A stretch of DNA of 64,000 nt, taken from Hydractinia symbiolongicarpus (taxonomy: Eukaryota; Cnidaria; Hydrozoa; Anthoathecata; Hydractiniidae). The translations under genes were made by a program, and so were the position numbers. Location: positions 25,707,501 through 25,771,500 of the forward strand of contig NC_079881.1 of NCBI RefSeq assembly GCF_029227915.1, written 5' to 3'. Under the pieces are notes generated by a model. That model had not been told where the DNA came from and ran no database searches. It saw only the letters and a list, made by a program, of their open reading frames with translations. Shown piece by piece: positions 22,884 to 35,237 of the stretch. Within the stretch, counting starts at the first letter, position 1. The number at the start of each line of letters is the position of its first letter.

Positions 22884-25725
22884 CGTCTTATCAAAAATGA
22901 AATCATTTTTGAAAACTACAAGTCTCATGCGTTTTAGTGGTGAAAAAATAATTTAAAGAATCGTTCGGGAAATGAGTTTACTCCCTGGGTACTTTCTTTG
23001 TATACTTTTGACTATACGGGCCGAGTCCGGGATTTACGGGAAATTGCGGGTGTTCGTTTGCCGGCGATTAAACTCCTTTTATTCAGCGTCTCATCAAAAA
23101 TGAAATCGTTTTTGAAAACTACAAGTCTTATGCGTTTTAGTGGTAAAAAATTAATTTAAAAAATCGTTCGGGAAATGAGTTTACTCCTAGCTTACTTTCT
23201 TTGTATACATTCGACTATACGGGTGAAGCCCGGGATTTACGGCAAATCGCGGGTTTTGGTTTGCCGGCGATTAAACTCCTTTTATACAGCGTCTCATCAA
23301 AAATGAAATCATTTTTGAAAACTACAAGTCTCATGCGTTTTAGTGGTGAAAAAATAATTTAAAGAATCGTTCGGGAAATGAGTTTACTCCCTGGGTACCT
23401 TCTTTGTATACTTTTGACTATACGGGCCGAGTCTGGGATTTACGGGAAATTGCGGGTTTTCGTTTGCCGGCGATTAAACTCCTTTTATTCAGCGTCTCAT
23501 CAAAAATGAAATCGTTTATAAAAACTACAAGTCTTATGCGTTTTAGTGGTAAAAAATGAATTTAAAAAATCGTTCGGGAAATGAGTTTACTCCCAGTTTA
23601 CTTTCTTTGTGTACATTTGACTATACGGGTCAAGCCTGGGATTTACGGCAAATCGCGGGTTTTCGTTTGCCGGCGATTAAACTCCTTTTATTCAGCGTCT
23701 CATCAAAAATGAAATCATTTTTGAAAACTACAAGTCTCATGCGTTTTAGTGGTGAAGAAATAATTTAAAGAATCGTTTGGGAAATGAGTTTACTCCCAGT
23801 TTACTTTCTTTGTATACTTTTCACTGTACGAGCCGAGTCCGTGATATACGGGAAATTGCGGGTTTTCGTTTGCCGGCGATTAAACTCCTTTTATTCAGCG
23901 TCTCATCAAAAATGAAATCATTTTTGAAAACTACAAGTCTCATGCGTTTTAGTGGTGAAAAAATAATTTAAAGAATCGTTCGGGAAGTGAGTTTACTTCC
24001 TGGGTACTTTCTTTGTATACTTTTGACTATACGGGCCGAGTCCGGGCTTTACTGGAAATTGCGGGTTTTCGTTTGCCGGCGATTAAACTCCTTTTATTCA
24101 GCGTCTCATCAAAAATGAAATCATTTTTGAAAACTACAAGTCTCATGCGTCTTAGTGGTGAAAAAATAATTTAAAAAATCGTTCGGGAAATGAGTTTACT
24201 CCCTGGGTACTTTCTTTGTATACATTCGACTATATGGGCCGATTCCAGGATAAACGGGAAATCGCAGGTTTTCGTTTGCCGGCGATTAAACTCCTTTTAT
24301 TCACCGTCTTATCAAAAATGAAATCATTTTTGAAAACTACAAGTCTCATGCGTTTTAGTGGTGAAAAAATAATTTAAAGAATCGTTCGGGAAATGAGTTT
24401 ACTCCCTGGGTACTTTCTTTGTATACTTTTGACTATACGGGCCGAGTCCGGGATTTACGGGAAATTGCGGGTGTTCGTTTGCCGGCGATTAAACTCCTTT
24501 TATTCAGCGTCTCATCAAAAATGAAATCGTTTTTGAAAACTACAAGTCTTATGCGTTTTAGTGGTAAAAAATTAATTTAAAAAATCGTTCGGGAAATGAG
24601 TTTACTCCTAGCTTACTTTCTTTGTATACATTCGACTATACGGGTGAAGCCCGGGATTTACGGCAAATCGCGGGTTTTGGTTTGCCGGCGATTAAACTCC
24701 TTTTATACAGCGTCTCATCAAAAATGAAATCATTTTTGAAAACTACAAGTCTCATGCGTTTTAGTGGTGAAAAAATAATTTAAAGAATCGTTCGGGAAAT
24801 GAGTTTACTCCCTGGGTACCTTCTTTGTATACTTTTGACTATACGGGCCGAGTCTGGGATTTACGGGAAATTGCGGGTTTTCGTTTGCCGGCGATTAAAC
24901 TCCTTTTATTCAGCGTCTCATCAAAAATGAAATCGTTAATAAAAACTACAAGTCTTATGCGTTTTAGTGGTAAAAAATGAATTTAAAAAATCGTTCGGGA
25001 AATGAGTTTACTCCCAGTTTACTTTCTTTGTGTACATTTGACTATACGGGTCAAGCCTGGGATTTACGGCAAATCGCGGGTTTTCGTTTGCCGGCGATTA
25101 AACTCCTTTTATTCAGCGTCTCATCAAAAATGAAATCATTTTTGAAAACTACAAGTCTCATGCGTTTTAGTGGTGAAGAAATAATTTAAAGAATCGTTTG
25201 GGAAATGAGTTTACTCCCAGTTTACTTTCTTTGTATACTTTTCACTGTACGAGCCGAGTCCGTGATATACGGGAAATTGCGGGTTTTCGTTTGCCGGCGA
25301 TTAAACTCCTTTTATTCAGCGTCTCATCAAAAATGAAATCATTTTTGAAAACTACAAGTCTCATGCGTTTTAGTGGTGAAAAAATAATTTAAAGAATCGT
25401 TCGGGAAGTGAGTTTACTTCCTGGGTACTTTCTTTGTATACTTTTGACTATACGGGCCGAGTCCGGGCTTTACTGGAAATTGCGGGTTTTCGTTTGCCGG
25501 CGATTAAACTCCTTTTATTCAGCGTCTCATCAAAAATGAAATCGTTTTTGAAAACTTCAAGTCTTATGCGTTTTAGTGGTAAAAAATTAATTTAAAAAAT
25601 CGTTCGGGAAATGAGTTTACTCCCTGGGTACTTTCTTTGTATAGTTTTGACTATACGGGCCGAGTCCGGGATTTACGGCAAATCGCGGGTTTTCGTTTGC
25701 CGGCGATTAAACTCCTTTTATTCAG
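22884..25725 (+). repeat. 7-mer tandem duplication (1,421-bp period)
   Basis: Copies begin at 22884 and 24305, each with a TTCACCGTCTTATC border. Six successive monomers match. They carry GGGTGTTCG; CCTAGCTTAC with GGGTGAAGCC and a TTATACAG border; CTGGGTACCTTC; GTGTACATTTG; TTTTCACTGTACGAGCC; and GGGCTTTACTGG. The seventh differs: the first copy ends in an L-like monomer and the second in one with GAAAACTTCAAG and TATAGTTTTG. The arrangement is repeated inside the second 23-mer. Confidence 0.87.
25639..25656. repeat. Extended hairpin variant GTATAGT-TTTG-ACTATAC
   Basis: Most monomers have GTATAC followed by a short loop and TATAC, which gives 5-bp arms. In this variant one C to G change creates 7-bp arms, GTATAGT and ACTATAC, around a TTTG loop. 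The same variant appears near 26.25, 30.31, 32.32, 41.84, 43.26 and 45.29 kb, always after a GAAAACTTCAAG-type or GAAAACTTTAAG-type 5' half, so it travels with one monomer type. It is a static mark of a lineage; a structural role is speculative. Confidence 0.75.
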
Positions 25726-26334
25726 CGTCTCATCAAAAATGAAATCATTTTTGAAAACTACAAGTCTCATGCGTCTTAGTGGTGAAAAAATAATTTAAAA
25801 AATCGTTCGGGAAATGAGTTTACTCCCTGGGTATTTTCTTTGTATACATTCGACTATACGGGCCGATTCCAGGATATACGGGAAATCGCAGGTTTTCGTT
25901 TGCCGGCGATTAAACTCCTTTTATTCACCGTCTTATCAAAAATGAAATCATTTTTGAAAACTACAAGTCTCATGCGTTTTAGTGGTGAAAAAATAATTTA
26001 AAGAATCGTTCGGGAAGTGAGTTTACTTCCTGGGTACTTTCTTTGTATACTTTTGACTATACGGGCCGAGTCCGGGCTTTACTGGAAATTGCGGGTTTTC
26101 GTTTGCCGGCGATTAAACTCCTTTTATTCAGCGTCTCATCAAAAATGAAATCGTTTTTGAAAACTTCAAGTCTTATGCGTTTTAGTGGTAAAAAATTAAT
26201 TTAAAAAATCGTTCGGGAAATGAGTTTACTCCCTGGGTACTTTCTTTGTATAGTTTTGACTATACGGGCCGAGTCCGGGATTTACGGCAAATCGCGGGTT
26301 TTCGTTTGCTGGCGATTAAACTCCTTTTATTCAG

Positions 26335-29300
26335 CGTCTCATCAAAAATGAAATCGTTTCTGAAAACTACAAGTCTCGTGCGTTTTAGTGGTGAAAAATA
26401 ATTTAAGGAATCCTTCGGAAAATGAGTTTACTCCCTGGGTACTTTCTTTGTATACTTTTGACTATACGGGCCGAGTCCGGGATTTACGGGAAATCGCGGG
26501 TTTTCGTTTGCCGGCGATTAAACTCCTTTTATTCAGCGTCTCATCAAAAATGAAATCATTTTTGAAAGTTACAAGTCTCATGCGTCTTAGTGGTGAAAAA
26601 ATAATATAAAAAATCGTTCGGGAAATGAGTTTACTGCCTGGGTACTTTCTTTGTATACATTCGACTATACGGGCCAAGCCCGGGATTTACGGGAAATCGC
26701 GGGTTTTCGTTTGCCGGCGATTAAACTTCTTTTATTCAGCGTCTCATTAAAAATGAAATCATTTTTGAAAAGTACAAGTGTCATGCGTTTTAGTGGTGAA
26801 AATATAATTTAAAGAATCGTTCGGGAAATGAGTTTACTCCCTGCGTACTTTCTTTGTATACTTTTGACTATACGGGCCGGGTCCGGGATTTACGAGAAAT
26901 CGCGGGTTTTCGTTTGCCGGAGATTAAACTCCTTTGATTCAGCGTCTCATCAAAAATGAAATCATTTTTGAGAACCACAAGTCTTATGCGTTTTAGTGGT
27001 GAAAAAATAATTTAAAAAATCGTTCGGGAAATGAGTTTACTCCCTGGGTACTTTCTTTGTATACATTCGACTATATGGGCCGATTCCAGGATATACGGGA
27101 AATCGCAGGTTTTCGTTTGCCGGCGATTAAACTTCTTTTATTCAGCGTCTCATTAAAAATGAAATCATTTTTGAAAAGTACAAGTGTCATGCGTTTTAGT
27201 GGTGAAAATATAATTTAAAGAATCGTTCGGGAAATGAGTTTACTCCCTGCGTACTTTCTTTGTATACTTTTGACTATACGGGCCGGGTCCGGGATTTACG
27301 AGAAATCGCGGGTTTTCGTTTGCCGGAGATTAAACTCCTTTGATTCAGCGTCTCATCAAAAATGAAATCATTTTTGAGAACCACAAGTCTTATGCGTTTT
27401 AGTGGTGAAAAAATAATTTAAAAAATCGTTCGGGAAATGAGTTTACTCCCTGGGTACTTTCTTTGTATACATTCGACTATATGGGCCGATTCCAGGATAA
27501 ACGGGAAATCGCAGGTTTTCGTTTGCCGGCGATTAAACTCCTTTTATTCACCGTCTTATCAAAAATGAAATCATTTTTGAAAACTACAAGTCTCATGCGT
27601 TTTAGTGGTGAAAAAATAATTTAAAGAATCGTTCGGGAAATGAGTTTACTCCCTGGGTACTTTCTTTGTATACTTTTGACTATACGGGCCGAGTCCGGGA
27701 TTTACGGGAAATTGCGGGTGTTCGTTTGCCGGCGATTAAACTCCTTTTATTCAGCGTCTCATCAAAAATGAAATCGTTTTTGAAAACTACAAGTCTTATG
27801 CGTTTTAGTGGTAAAAAATTAATTTAAAAAATCGTTCGGGAAATGAGTTTACTCCTAGCTTACTTTCTTTGTATACATTCGACTATACGGGTGAAGCCCG
27901 GGATTTACGGCAAATCGCGGGTTTTGGTTTGCCGGCGATTAAACTCCTTTTATACAGCGTCTCATCAAAAATGAAATCATTTTTGAAAACTACAAGTCTC
28001 ATGCGTTTTAGTGGTGAAAAAATAATTTAAAGAATCGTTCGGGAAATGAGTTTACTCCCTGGGTACCTTCTTTGTATACTTTTGACTATACGGGCCGAGT
28101 CTGGGATTTACGGGAAATTGCGGGTTTTCGTTTGCCGGCGATTAAACTCCTTTTATTCAGCGTCTCATCAAAAATGAAATCGTTTATAAAAACTACAAGT
28201 CTTATGCGTTTTAGTGGTAAAAAATGAATTTAAAAAATCGTTCGGGAAATGAGTTTACTCCCAGTTTACTTTCTTTGTGTACATTTGACTATACGGGTCA
28301 AGCCTGGGATTTACGGCAAATCGCGGGTTTTCGTTTGCCGGCGATTAAACTCCTTTTATTCAGCGTCTCATCAAAAATGAAATCATTTTTGAAAACTACA
28401 AGTCTCATGCGTTTTAGTGGTGAAGAAATAATTTAAAGAATCGTTTGGGAAATGAGTTTACTCCCAGTTTACTTTCTTTGTATACTTTTCACTGTACGAG
28501 CCGAGTCCGTGATATACGGGAAATTGCGGGTTTTCGTTTGCCGGCGATTAAACTCCTTTTATTCAGCGTCTCATCAAAAATGAAATCATTTTTGAAAACT
28601 ACAAGTCTCATGCGTTTTAGTGGTGAAAAAATAATTTAAAGAATCGTTCGGGAAGTGAGTTTACTTCCTGGGTACTTTCTTTGTATACTTTTGACTATAC
28701 GGGCCGAGTCCGGGCTTTACTGGAAATTGCGGGTTTTCGTTTGCCGGCGATTAAACTCCTTTTATTCAGCGTCTCATCAAAAATGAAATCATTTTTGAAA
28801 ACTACAAGTCTCATGCGTCTTAGTGGTGAAAAAATAATTTAAAAAATCGTTCGGGAAATGAGTTTACTCCCTGGGTACTTTCTTTGTATACATTCGACTA
28901 TATGGGCCGATTCCAGGATAAACGGGAAATCGCAGGTTTTCGTTTGCCGGCGATTAAACTCCTTTTATTCACCGTCTTATCAAAAATGAAATCATTTTTG
29001 AAAACTACAAGTCTCATGCGTTTTAGTGGTGAAAAAATAATTTAAAGAATCGTTCGGGAAATGAGTTTACTCCCTGGGTACTTTCTTTGTATACTTTTGA
29101 CTATACGGGCCGAGTCCGGGATTTACGGGAAATTGCGGGTGTTCGTTTGCCGGCGATTAAACTCCTTTTATTCAGCGTCTCATCAAAAATGAAATCGTTT
29201 TTGAAAACTACAAGTCTTATGCGTTTTAGTGGTAAAAAATTAATTTAAAAAATCGTTCGGGAAATGAGTTTACTCCTAGCTTACTTTCTTTGTATACATT

Positions 29301-30680
29301 CGACTATACGGGTGAAGCCCGGGATTTACGGCAAATCGCGGGTTTTGGTTTGCCGGCGATTAAACTCCTTTTATACAGCGTCTCATCAAAAATGAAATCA
29401 TTTTTGAAAACTACAAGTCTCATGCGTTTTAGTGGTGAAAAAATAATTTAAAGAATCGTTCGGGAAATGAGTTTACTCCCTGGGTACCTTCTTTGTATAC
29501 TTTTCACTGTACGAGCCGAGTCCGTGATATACGGGAAATTGCGGGTTTTCGTTTGCCGGCGATTAAACTCCTTTTATTCAGCGTCTCATCAAAAATGAAA
29601 TCGTTAATAAAAACTACAAGTCTTATGCGTTTTAGTGGTAAAAAATGAATTTAAAAAATCGTTCGGGAAATGAGTTTACTCCCAGTTTACTTTCTTTGTG
29701 TACATTTGACTATACGGGTCAAGCCTGGGATTTACGGCAAATCGCGGGTTTTCGTTTGCCGGCGATTAAACTCCTTTTATTCAGCGTCTCATCAAAAATG
29801 AAATCATTTTTGAAAACTACAAGTCTCATGCGTTTTAGTGGTGAAGAAATAATTTAAAGAATCGTTTGGGAAATGAGTTTACTCCCAGTTTACTTTCTTT
29901 GTATACTTTTCACTGTACGAGCCGAGTCCGTGATATACGGGAAATTGCGGGTTTTCGTTTGCCGGCGATTAAACTCCTTTTATTCAGCGTCTCATCAAAA
30001 ATGAAATCATTTTTGAAAACTACAAGTCTCATGCGTTTTAGTGGTGAAAAAATAATTTAAAGAATCGTTCGGGAAGTGAGTTTACTTCCTGGGTACTTTC
30101 TTTGTATACTTTTGACTATACGGGCCGAGTCCGGGCTTTACTGGAAATTGCGGGTTTTCGTTTGCCGGCGATTAAACTCCTTTTATTCAGCGTCTCATCA
30201 AAAATGAAATCGTTTTTGAAAACTTCAAGTCTTATGCGTTTTAGTGGTAAAAAATTAATTTAAAAAATCGTTCGGGAAATGAGTTTACTCCCTGGGTACT
30301 TTCTTTGTATAGTTTTGACTATACGGGCCGAGTCCGGGATTTACGGCAAATCGCGGGTTTTCGTTTGCCGGCGATTAAACTCCTTTTATTCAGCGTCTCA
30401 TCAGAAATGAAATCATTTTTGAAAACTACAAGTCTCATGCGTCTTAGTGGTGAAAAAATAATTTAAAAAATCGTTCGGGAAATGAGTTTACTCCCTGGGT
30501 ACTTTCTTTGTATACATTCGACTATATGGGCCGATTCCAGGATATACGGGAAATCGCAGGTTTTCGTTTGCCGGCGATTAAACTCCTTTTATTCACCGTC
30601 TTATCAAAAATGAAATCATTTTTGAAAACTACAAGTCTCATGCGTTTTAGTGGTGAAAAAATAATTTAAAGAATCGTTCG
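26335..30680 (+). repeat. 23-monomer HOR, copy 2 (incomplete at its right end)
   Basis: It follows copy 1 directly and keeps the same order through about 30.68 kb. There copy 1 has GGGAAGTGAGTTTACTTCC and this copy has GGGAAATGAGTTTACTCCC, and the two diverge. One internal patch (about 29505-29529) has been replaced by sequence of a neighbouring type. Confidence 0.88.
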
Positions 30681-33009
30681 GGAAATGAGTTTACTCCCTG
30701 GGTACTTTCTTTGTATACTTTTGACTATACGGGCCGAGTCCGGGATTTACGAGAAATTGCGGGTGTTCGTTTGCCGGCGATTAAACTCCTTTTATTCAGC
30801 GTCTCATCAAAAATGAAATCGTTTTTGAAAACTACAAGTCTTATGCGTTTTAGTGGTAAAAAATTAATTTAAAAAATCGTTCGGGAAATGAGTTTACTCC
30901 CAGCTTACTTTCTTTGTATACATTCGACTATACGGGTGAAGCCCGGGATTTACGGCAAATCGCGGGTTTTGGTTTGCCGGCGATTAAACTCCTTTTATTC
31001 AGCGTCTCATCAAAAACGAAATCATTTTTGAAAACTACAAGTCTCATGCGTTTTAGTGGTGAAAAAATAATTTAAAAAATCGTACTACTTTCTTTGTATA
31101 CTTTTGACTATACGGGCCGAGTCCGGGATTTACGGGAAATTGCGGGTGTTCGTTTGCCGGCGATTAAACTCCTTTTATTCAGCGTCTCATCAAAAATGAA
31201 ATCGTTTTTGAAAACTACAAGTCTTATGCGTTTTAGTGGTAAAAAATTAATTTAAAAAATCGTTCGGGAAATGAGTTTACTCCTAGCTTACTTTCTTTGT
31301 ATACATTCGACTATACGGGTGAAGCCCGGGATTTACGGCAAATCGCGGGTTTTGGTTTGCCGGCGATTAAACTCCTTTTATACAGCGTCTCATCAAAAAT
31401 GAAATCATTTTTGAAAACTACAAGTCTCATGCGTTTTAGTGGTGAAAAAATAATTTAAAGAATCGTTCGGGAAATGAGTTTACTCCCTGGGTACCTTCTT
31501 TGTATACTTTTGACTATACGGGCCGAGTCTGGGATTTACGGGAAATTGCGGGTTTTCGTTTGCCGGCGATTAAACTCCTTTTATTCAGCGTCTCATCAAA
31601 AATGAAATCGTTAATAAAAACTACAAGTCTTATGCGTTTTAGTGGTAAAAAATGAATTTAAAAAATCGTTCGGGAAATGAGTTTACTCCCAGTTTACTTT
31701 CTTTGTGTACATTTGACTATACGGGTCAAGCCTGGGATTTACGGCAAATCGCGGGTTTTCGTTTGCCGGCGATTAAACTCCTTTTATTCAGCGTCTCATC
31801 AAAAATGAAATCATTTTTGAAAACTACAAGTCTCATGCGTTTTAGTGGTGAAGAAATAATTTAAAGAATCGTTTGGGAAATGAGTTTACTCCCAGTTTAC
31901 TTTCTTTGTATACTTTTCACTGTGCGAGCCGAGTCCGTGATATACGGGAAATTGCGGGTTTTCGTTTGCCGGCGATTAAACTCCTTTTATTCAGCGTCTC
32001 ATCAAAAATGAAATCATTTTTGAAAACTACAAGTCTCATGCGTTTTAGTGGTGAAAAAATAATTTAAAGAATCGTTCGGGAAGTGAGTTTACGTCCTGGG
32101 TACTTTCTTTGTATACTTTTGACTATACGGGCCGAGTCCGGGCTTTACTGGAAATTGCGGGTTTTCGTTTGCCGGCGATTAAACTCCTTTTATTCAGCGT
32201 CTCATCAAAAATGAAATCGTTTTTGAAAACTTCAAGTCTTATGCGTTTTAGTGGTAAAAAATTAATTTAAAAAATCGTTCAGGAAATGAGTTTACTCCCT
32301 GGGTACTTTCTTTGTATAGTTTTGACTATACGGGCCGAGTCCGGGATTTACGGCAAATCGCGGGTTTTCGTTTGCCGGCGATTAAACTCCTTTTATTCAG
32401 CGTCTCATCAAAAATGAAATCATTTTTGAAAACTACAAGTCTCATGCGTCTTAGTGGTGAAAAAATAATTTAAAAAATCGTTCGGGAAATGAGTTTACTC
32501 CCTGGGTACTTTCTTTGTATACATTCGACCATATGGGCCGATTCCAGGATATACGGGAAATCGCAGGTTTTCGTTTGCCGGCGATTAAACTCCTTTTATT
32601 CACCGTCTTATCAAAAATGAAATCATTTTTGAAAACTACAAGTCTCATGCGTTTTAGTGGTGAAAAAATAATTTAAAGAATCGTTCGGGAAATGAGTTTA
32701 CTCCCTGGGTACTTTCTTTGTATACTTTTGACTATACGGGCCGAGTCCGGGATTTACGAGAAATTGCGGGTGTTCGTTTGCCGGCGATTAAACTCCTTTT
32801 ATTCAGCGTCTCATCAAAAATGAAATCGTTTTTGAAAACTACAAGTCTTATGCGTTTTAGTGGTAAAAAATTAATTTAAAAAATCGTTCGGGAAATGAGT
32901 TTACTCCCAGCTTACTTTCTTTGTATACATTCGACTATACGGGTGAAGCCCGGGATTTACGGCAAATCGCGGGTTTTGGTTTGGCGGCGATTAAACTCCT
33001 TTTATACAG
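30681..33009 (+). repeat. Block IV end: third, shortened pass of the 7-mer order
   Basis: A GGTAAAAAATTAATTT/CCCAGCTTAC monomer, the 180-bp scar monomer, and then the same 7-mer types (CCTAGCTTAC, CTGGGTACCTTC, GTGTACATTTG, TTTTCACTGTGCGAGCC, GGGCTTTACTGG, TATAGTTTTG) follow in order to about 32.4 kb, then L-like, M-like and J-like monomers. Private changes include TGTGCGAGCC near 31922 and TTTACGTCC near 32090. Confidence 0.8.
31003..31182 (+). repeat. 180-bp chimeric monomer with 23-bp deletion
   Basis: The 5' half (CAAAAACGAAATC, GAAAAAATAATTTAAAAAATCG) is F-like. The 3' half (GCCGAGTCCGGG, AAATTGCGGGTGTTCG) belongs to the type that normally follows a TTCACCGTCTTATC border. At the switch the sequence reads CGTACTACTTTC (31081-31092), where other monomers have a 23-bp longer stretch. 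This is the shortest monomer in the window and marks a rearrangement breakpoint. Confidence 0.88.
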
Positions 33010-34427
33010 CGTCTCATCAAAAATGAAATCATTTTTGAAAACTACAAGTCTCATGCGTTTTAGTGGTGAAAAAATAATTTAAAAAATCGTGCAAGAAATG
33101 ATTTTACTCCCTGGGTACTTTCTTTGTATACATTCGACTATACGGGCCGATTCCAGGATATACAGGAAATTGCGGGTTTTCGTTTGCCGGCGATTAAACT
33201 CCTTTTATTCAGCGTCTCATCAAAAATGAAATCATTTTTGAAAACTACAAGTCTCATGCGTTTTAGTGGTGGAAAAATATTTTAAAGAATCGTTCGGGAA
33301 ATGAGTTTACTCCCTGGGTACTTTCTTTGTATACTTTTGACTATACGGGCCGAGTCCGGGATTTACGGGAAATTGCGGGTTTTCGTTTGCCGGCGATTAA
33401 ACTCCTTTTATTCAGCGTCTCATCAAAAATGAAATCGTTTTTGAAAACTGCACGTCTTATGCGTTTTAGTGGTAAAAAATTAATTTAAAAAATCGTTCGG
33501 GAAATGAGTTTACTCCCAGTTTACTTGCCTTGTATACATTTGACTATACGGGTCAAGCCCGGGATTTACGGCAAATCGCGGATTTTCGTTTGCCGGCGAT
33601 TAAACTCCTTTTATTCAGCGTCTCATCAAAAACGAAATCATTTTTGAAAACTACAAGTCTCATGCGTTTTAGTGGTGAAGAAATAATTTAAAAATTGGTT
33701 CGGGAAATGAGTTTACTCCCAGTTTACTTTCTTTGTATACATTCGACTATACGGGTCAAGCCCGGCATTTACGGCAAATGGCGGGTTTTCGTTTGCCGGC
33801 GATAAAACTCCTTTTATTCATCGTCTCATCAAAAATGAAATCATTTTTGAAAACTACAAGTCTCATGCGTTTTAGTGGTGAAGAAATAATTTAAAAAATC
33901 GTTCGGGAAATGAGTTTACTCCCTGGGTATTTTCTTTGTATACATTCGACTATACGGCCAAGCCCGGGATTTACGGGAAATCGCGGGTTTTCGTTTGCCG
34001 GCGATTAAACTCCTTTTATTCAGCGTCTCATCAAAAACGAAATCATTTTTGAAAACTACAAGTCTCATGCGTTTTAGTGGTGAAAAAATAATTTAAAAAA
34101 TCGTTCGGGAAATGAGTTTACTCCCAGTTTACTTTCTTTGTATACATTCGGCTATACGGGTCTAGCCCGGGATTTACGGCAAATCGCGGGTTTTTGTTTG
34201 CCGGCGATTAAACTCCTTTTATTCAGCGTCTCATCAAAAATGAAATCATTTTTGAAAACTACAAGTCTCATGCGTTTTAGTGGTGAAGAAATAATTTAAA
34301 AAATCGTTCGGGAAATGAGTTTACTCCCTGGGTATTTTTTTGTATACATTCGACTATACGGCCAAGCACGGGATTTACGGGAAATCGCGGGTTTTCGTTT
34401 GCCGGCGATTAAACTCCTTTTATTCAG
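33010..34427 (+). repeat. Block V start: C-D''-I'-F'-G-F-G, copy of 15009-16426
   Basis: Seven monomers repeat the order and marks of 15009-16426 at a constant offset of 18,001 bp (15009 to 33010, 15431 to 33432, 16427 to 34428). Shared rare marks include GAAAACTGCA, CCCAGTTTACTTGCC, AAAATTGGTTCGGG, CATTCGGCTATACGGGTCTAGC and the CCTCTCATC border. Differences include ATGATTTTACTCC, GATTCCAGG for GATTCCGGG, and CTGCACGTCTT. Confidence 0.88.
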
Positions 34428-35237
34428 CCTCTCATCAAAAACGAAATCATTTTTGAAAACTACAAGTCTCATGCGTTTTAGTGGTGAAAAATAATTTAAA
34501 GAATCCTTCGGAAAATGAGTTTACTCCTAGTTTACTTTCTTTGTATACAATCGACTATACGGGTCAAGCCCGGGATTTACGGGAAATCGCGGGTTTTCGT
34601 TTGCCGGTGATTAAACTTCTTTTATTCAGCGTCTCATCAAAAACGAAATCATTTTTGAAAACTACAAGTCTCATGCGTTTTAGTGGTGAAAAAATAATTT
34701 AAAAAATCGTGCAAGAAATGAGTTTACTCCCTGGGTACTTTCTTTGTATACATTCGACTATACGGGCCGATTCCAGGATATACAGGAAATTGCGGGTTTT
34801 CGTTTGCCGGCGATTAAACTCCTTTTATTCAGCGTCTCATCAAAAATGAAATCATTTTTGAAAACTACAAGTCTCATGCGTTTTAGTGGTGAAAAATAAT
34901 TTAAAGAATCCTTCGGAAAATGAGTTTACTCCTAGTTTACTTTCTTTGTATACAATCGACTATACGGGTCAAGCCCGGGATTTACGGGAAATCGCGGGTT
35001 TTCGTTTGCCGGTGATTAAACTTCTTTTATTCAGCGTCTCATCAAAAACGAAATCATTTTTGAAAACTACAAGTCTCATGCGTTTTAGTGGTGAAAAAAT
35101 AATTTAAAAAATCGTGCAAGAAATGAGTTTACTCCCTGGGTACTTTCTTTGTATACATTCGACTATACGGGCCGATTCCAGGATATACAGGAAATTGCGG
35201 GTTTTCGTTTGCCGGCGATTAAACTCCTTTTATTCAG
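34428..35237 (+). repeat. H-C dimer in two copies (405-bp period)
   Basis: H monomers (202 bp) start at 34428 and 34833. Each has AATCCTTCGG, CCTAGTTTAC, GTATACAATCG and CCGGTGATTAAACTTC. C monomers (203 bp) start at 34630 and 35035, each with CAAAAACGAAATC and TCGTGCAAG. The second dimer copies the first apart from its left border (CCTCTC against CGTCTC, ACG against ATG). The order H-C is not seen elsewhere in the window, so this is a local expansion. Confidence 0.88.

Larger units (their letters stand above)
21667..26334 (+). repeat. 23-monomer HOR, copy 1 (4,668 bp)
   Basis: It starts at an H monomer with TGAAATCGTTTCTG and AAGTCTCGTGCG. E2 (GAAAGTTACAAG), K-L-K-L, a 7-mer and a second, partly altered 7-mer follow, then further monomers. 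Every landmark to about 26.0 kb recurs 4,668 bp downstream: 21667 to 26335, 22884 to 27552, 25929 to 30597. That is 23 x 203 minus 1. The copies differ by only a few substitutions, for example TCCTTCAG against TCCTTCGG near 21748. Confidence 0.9.

Noticed and set aside
31081-31092. Possible insertion of foreign sequence at CGTACTACTTTC
   Set aside because: The stretch is explained by loss of 23 bp from an otherwise normal monomer. No extra bases of unknown origin are needed.
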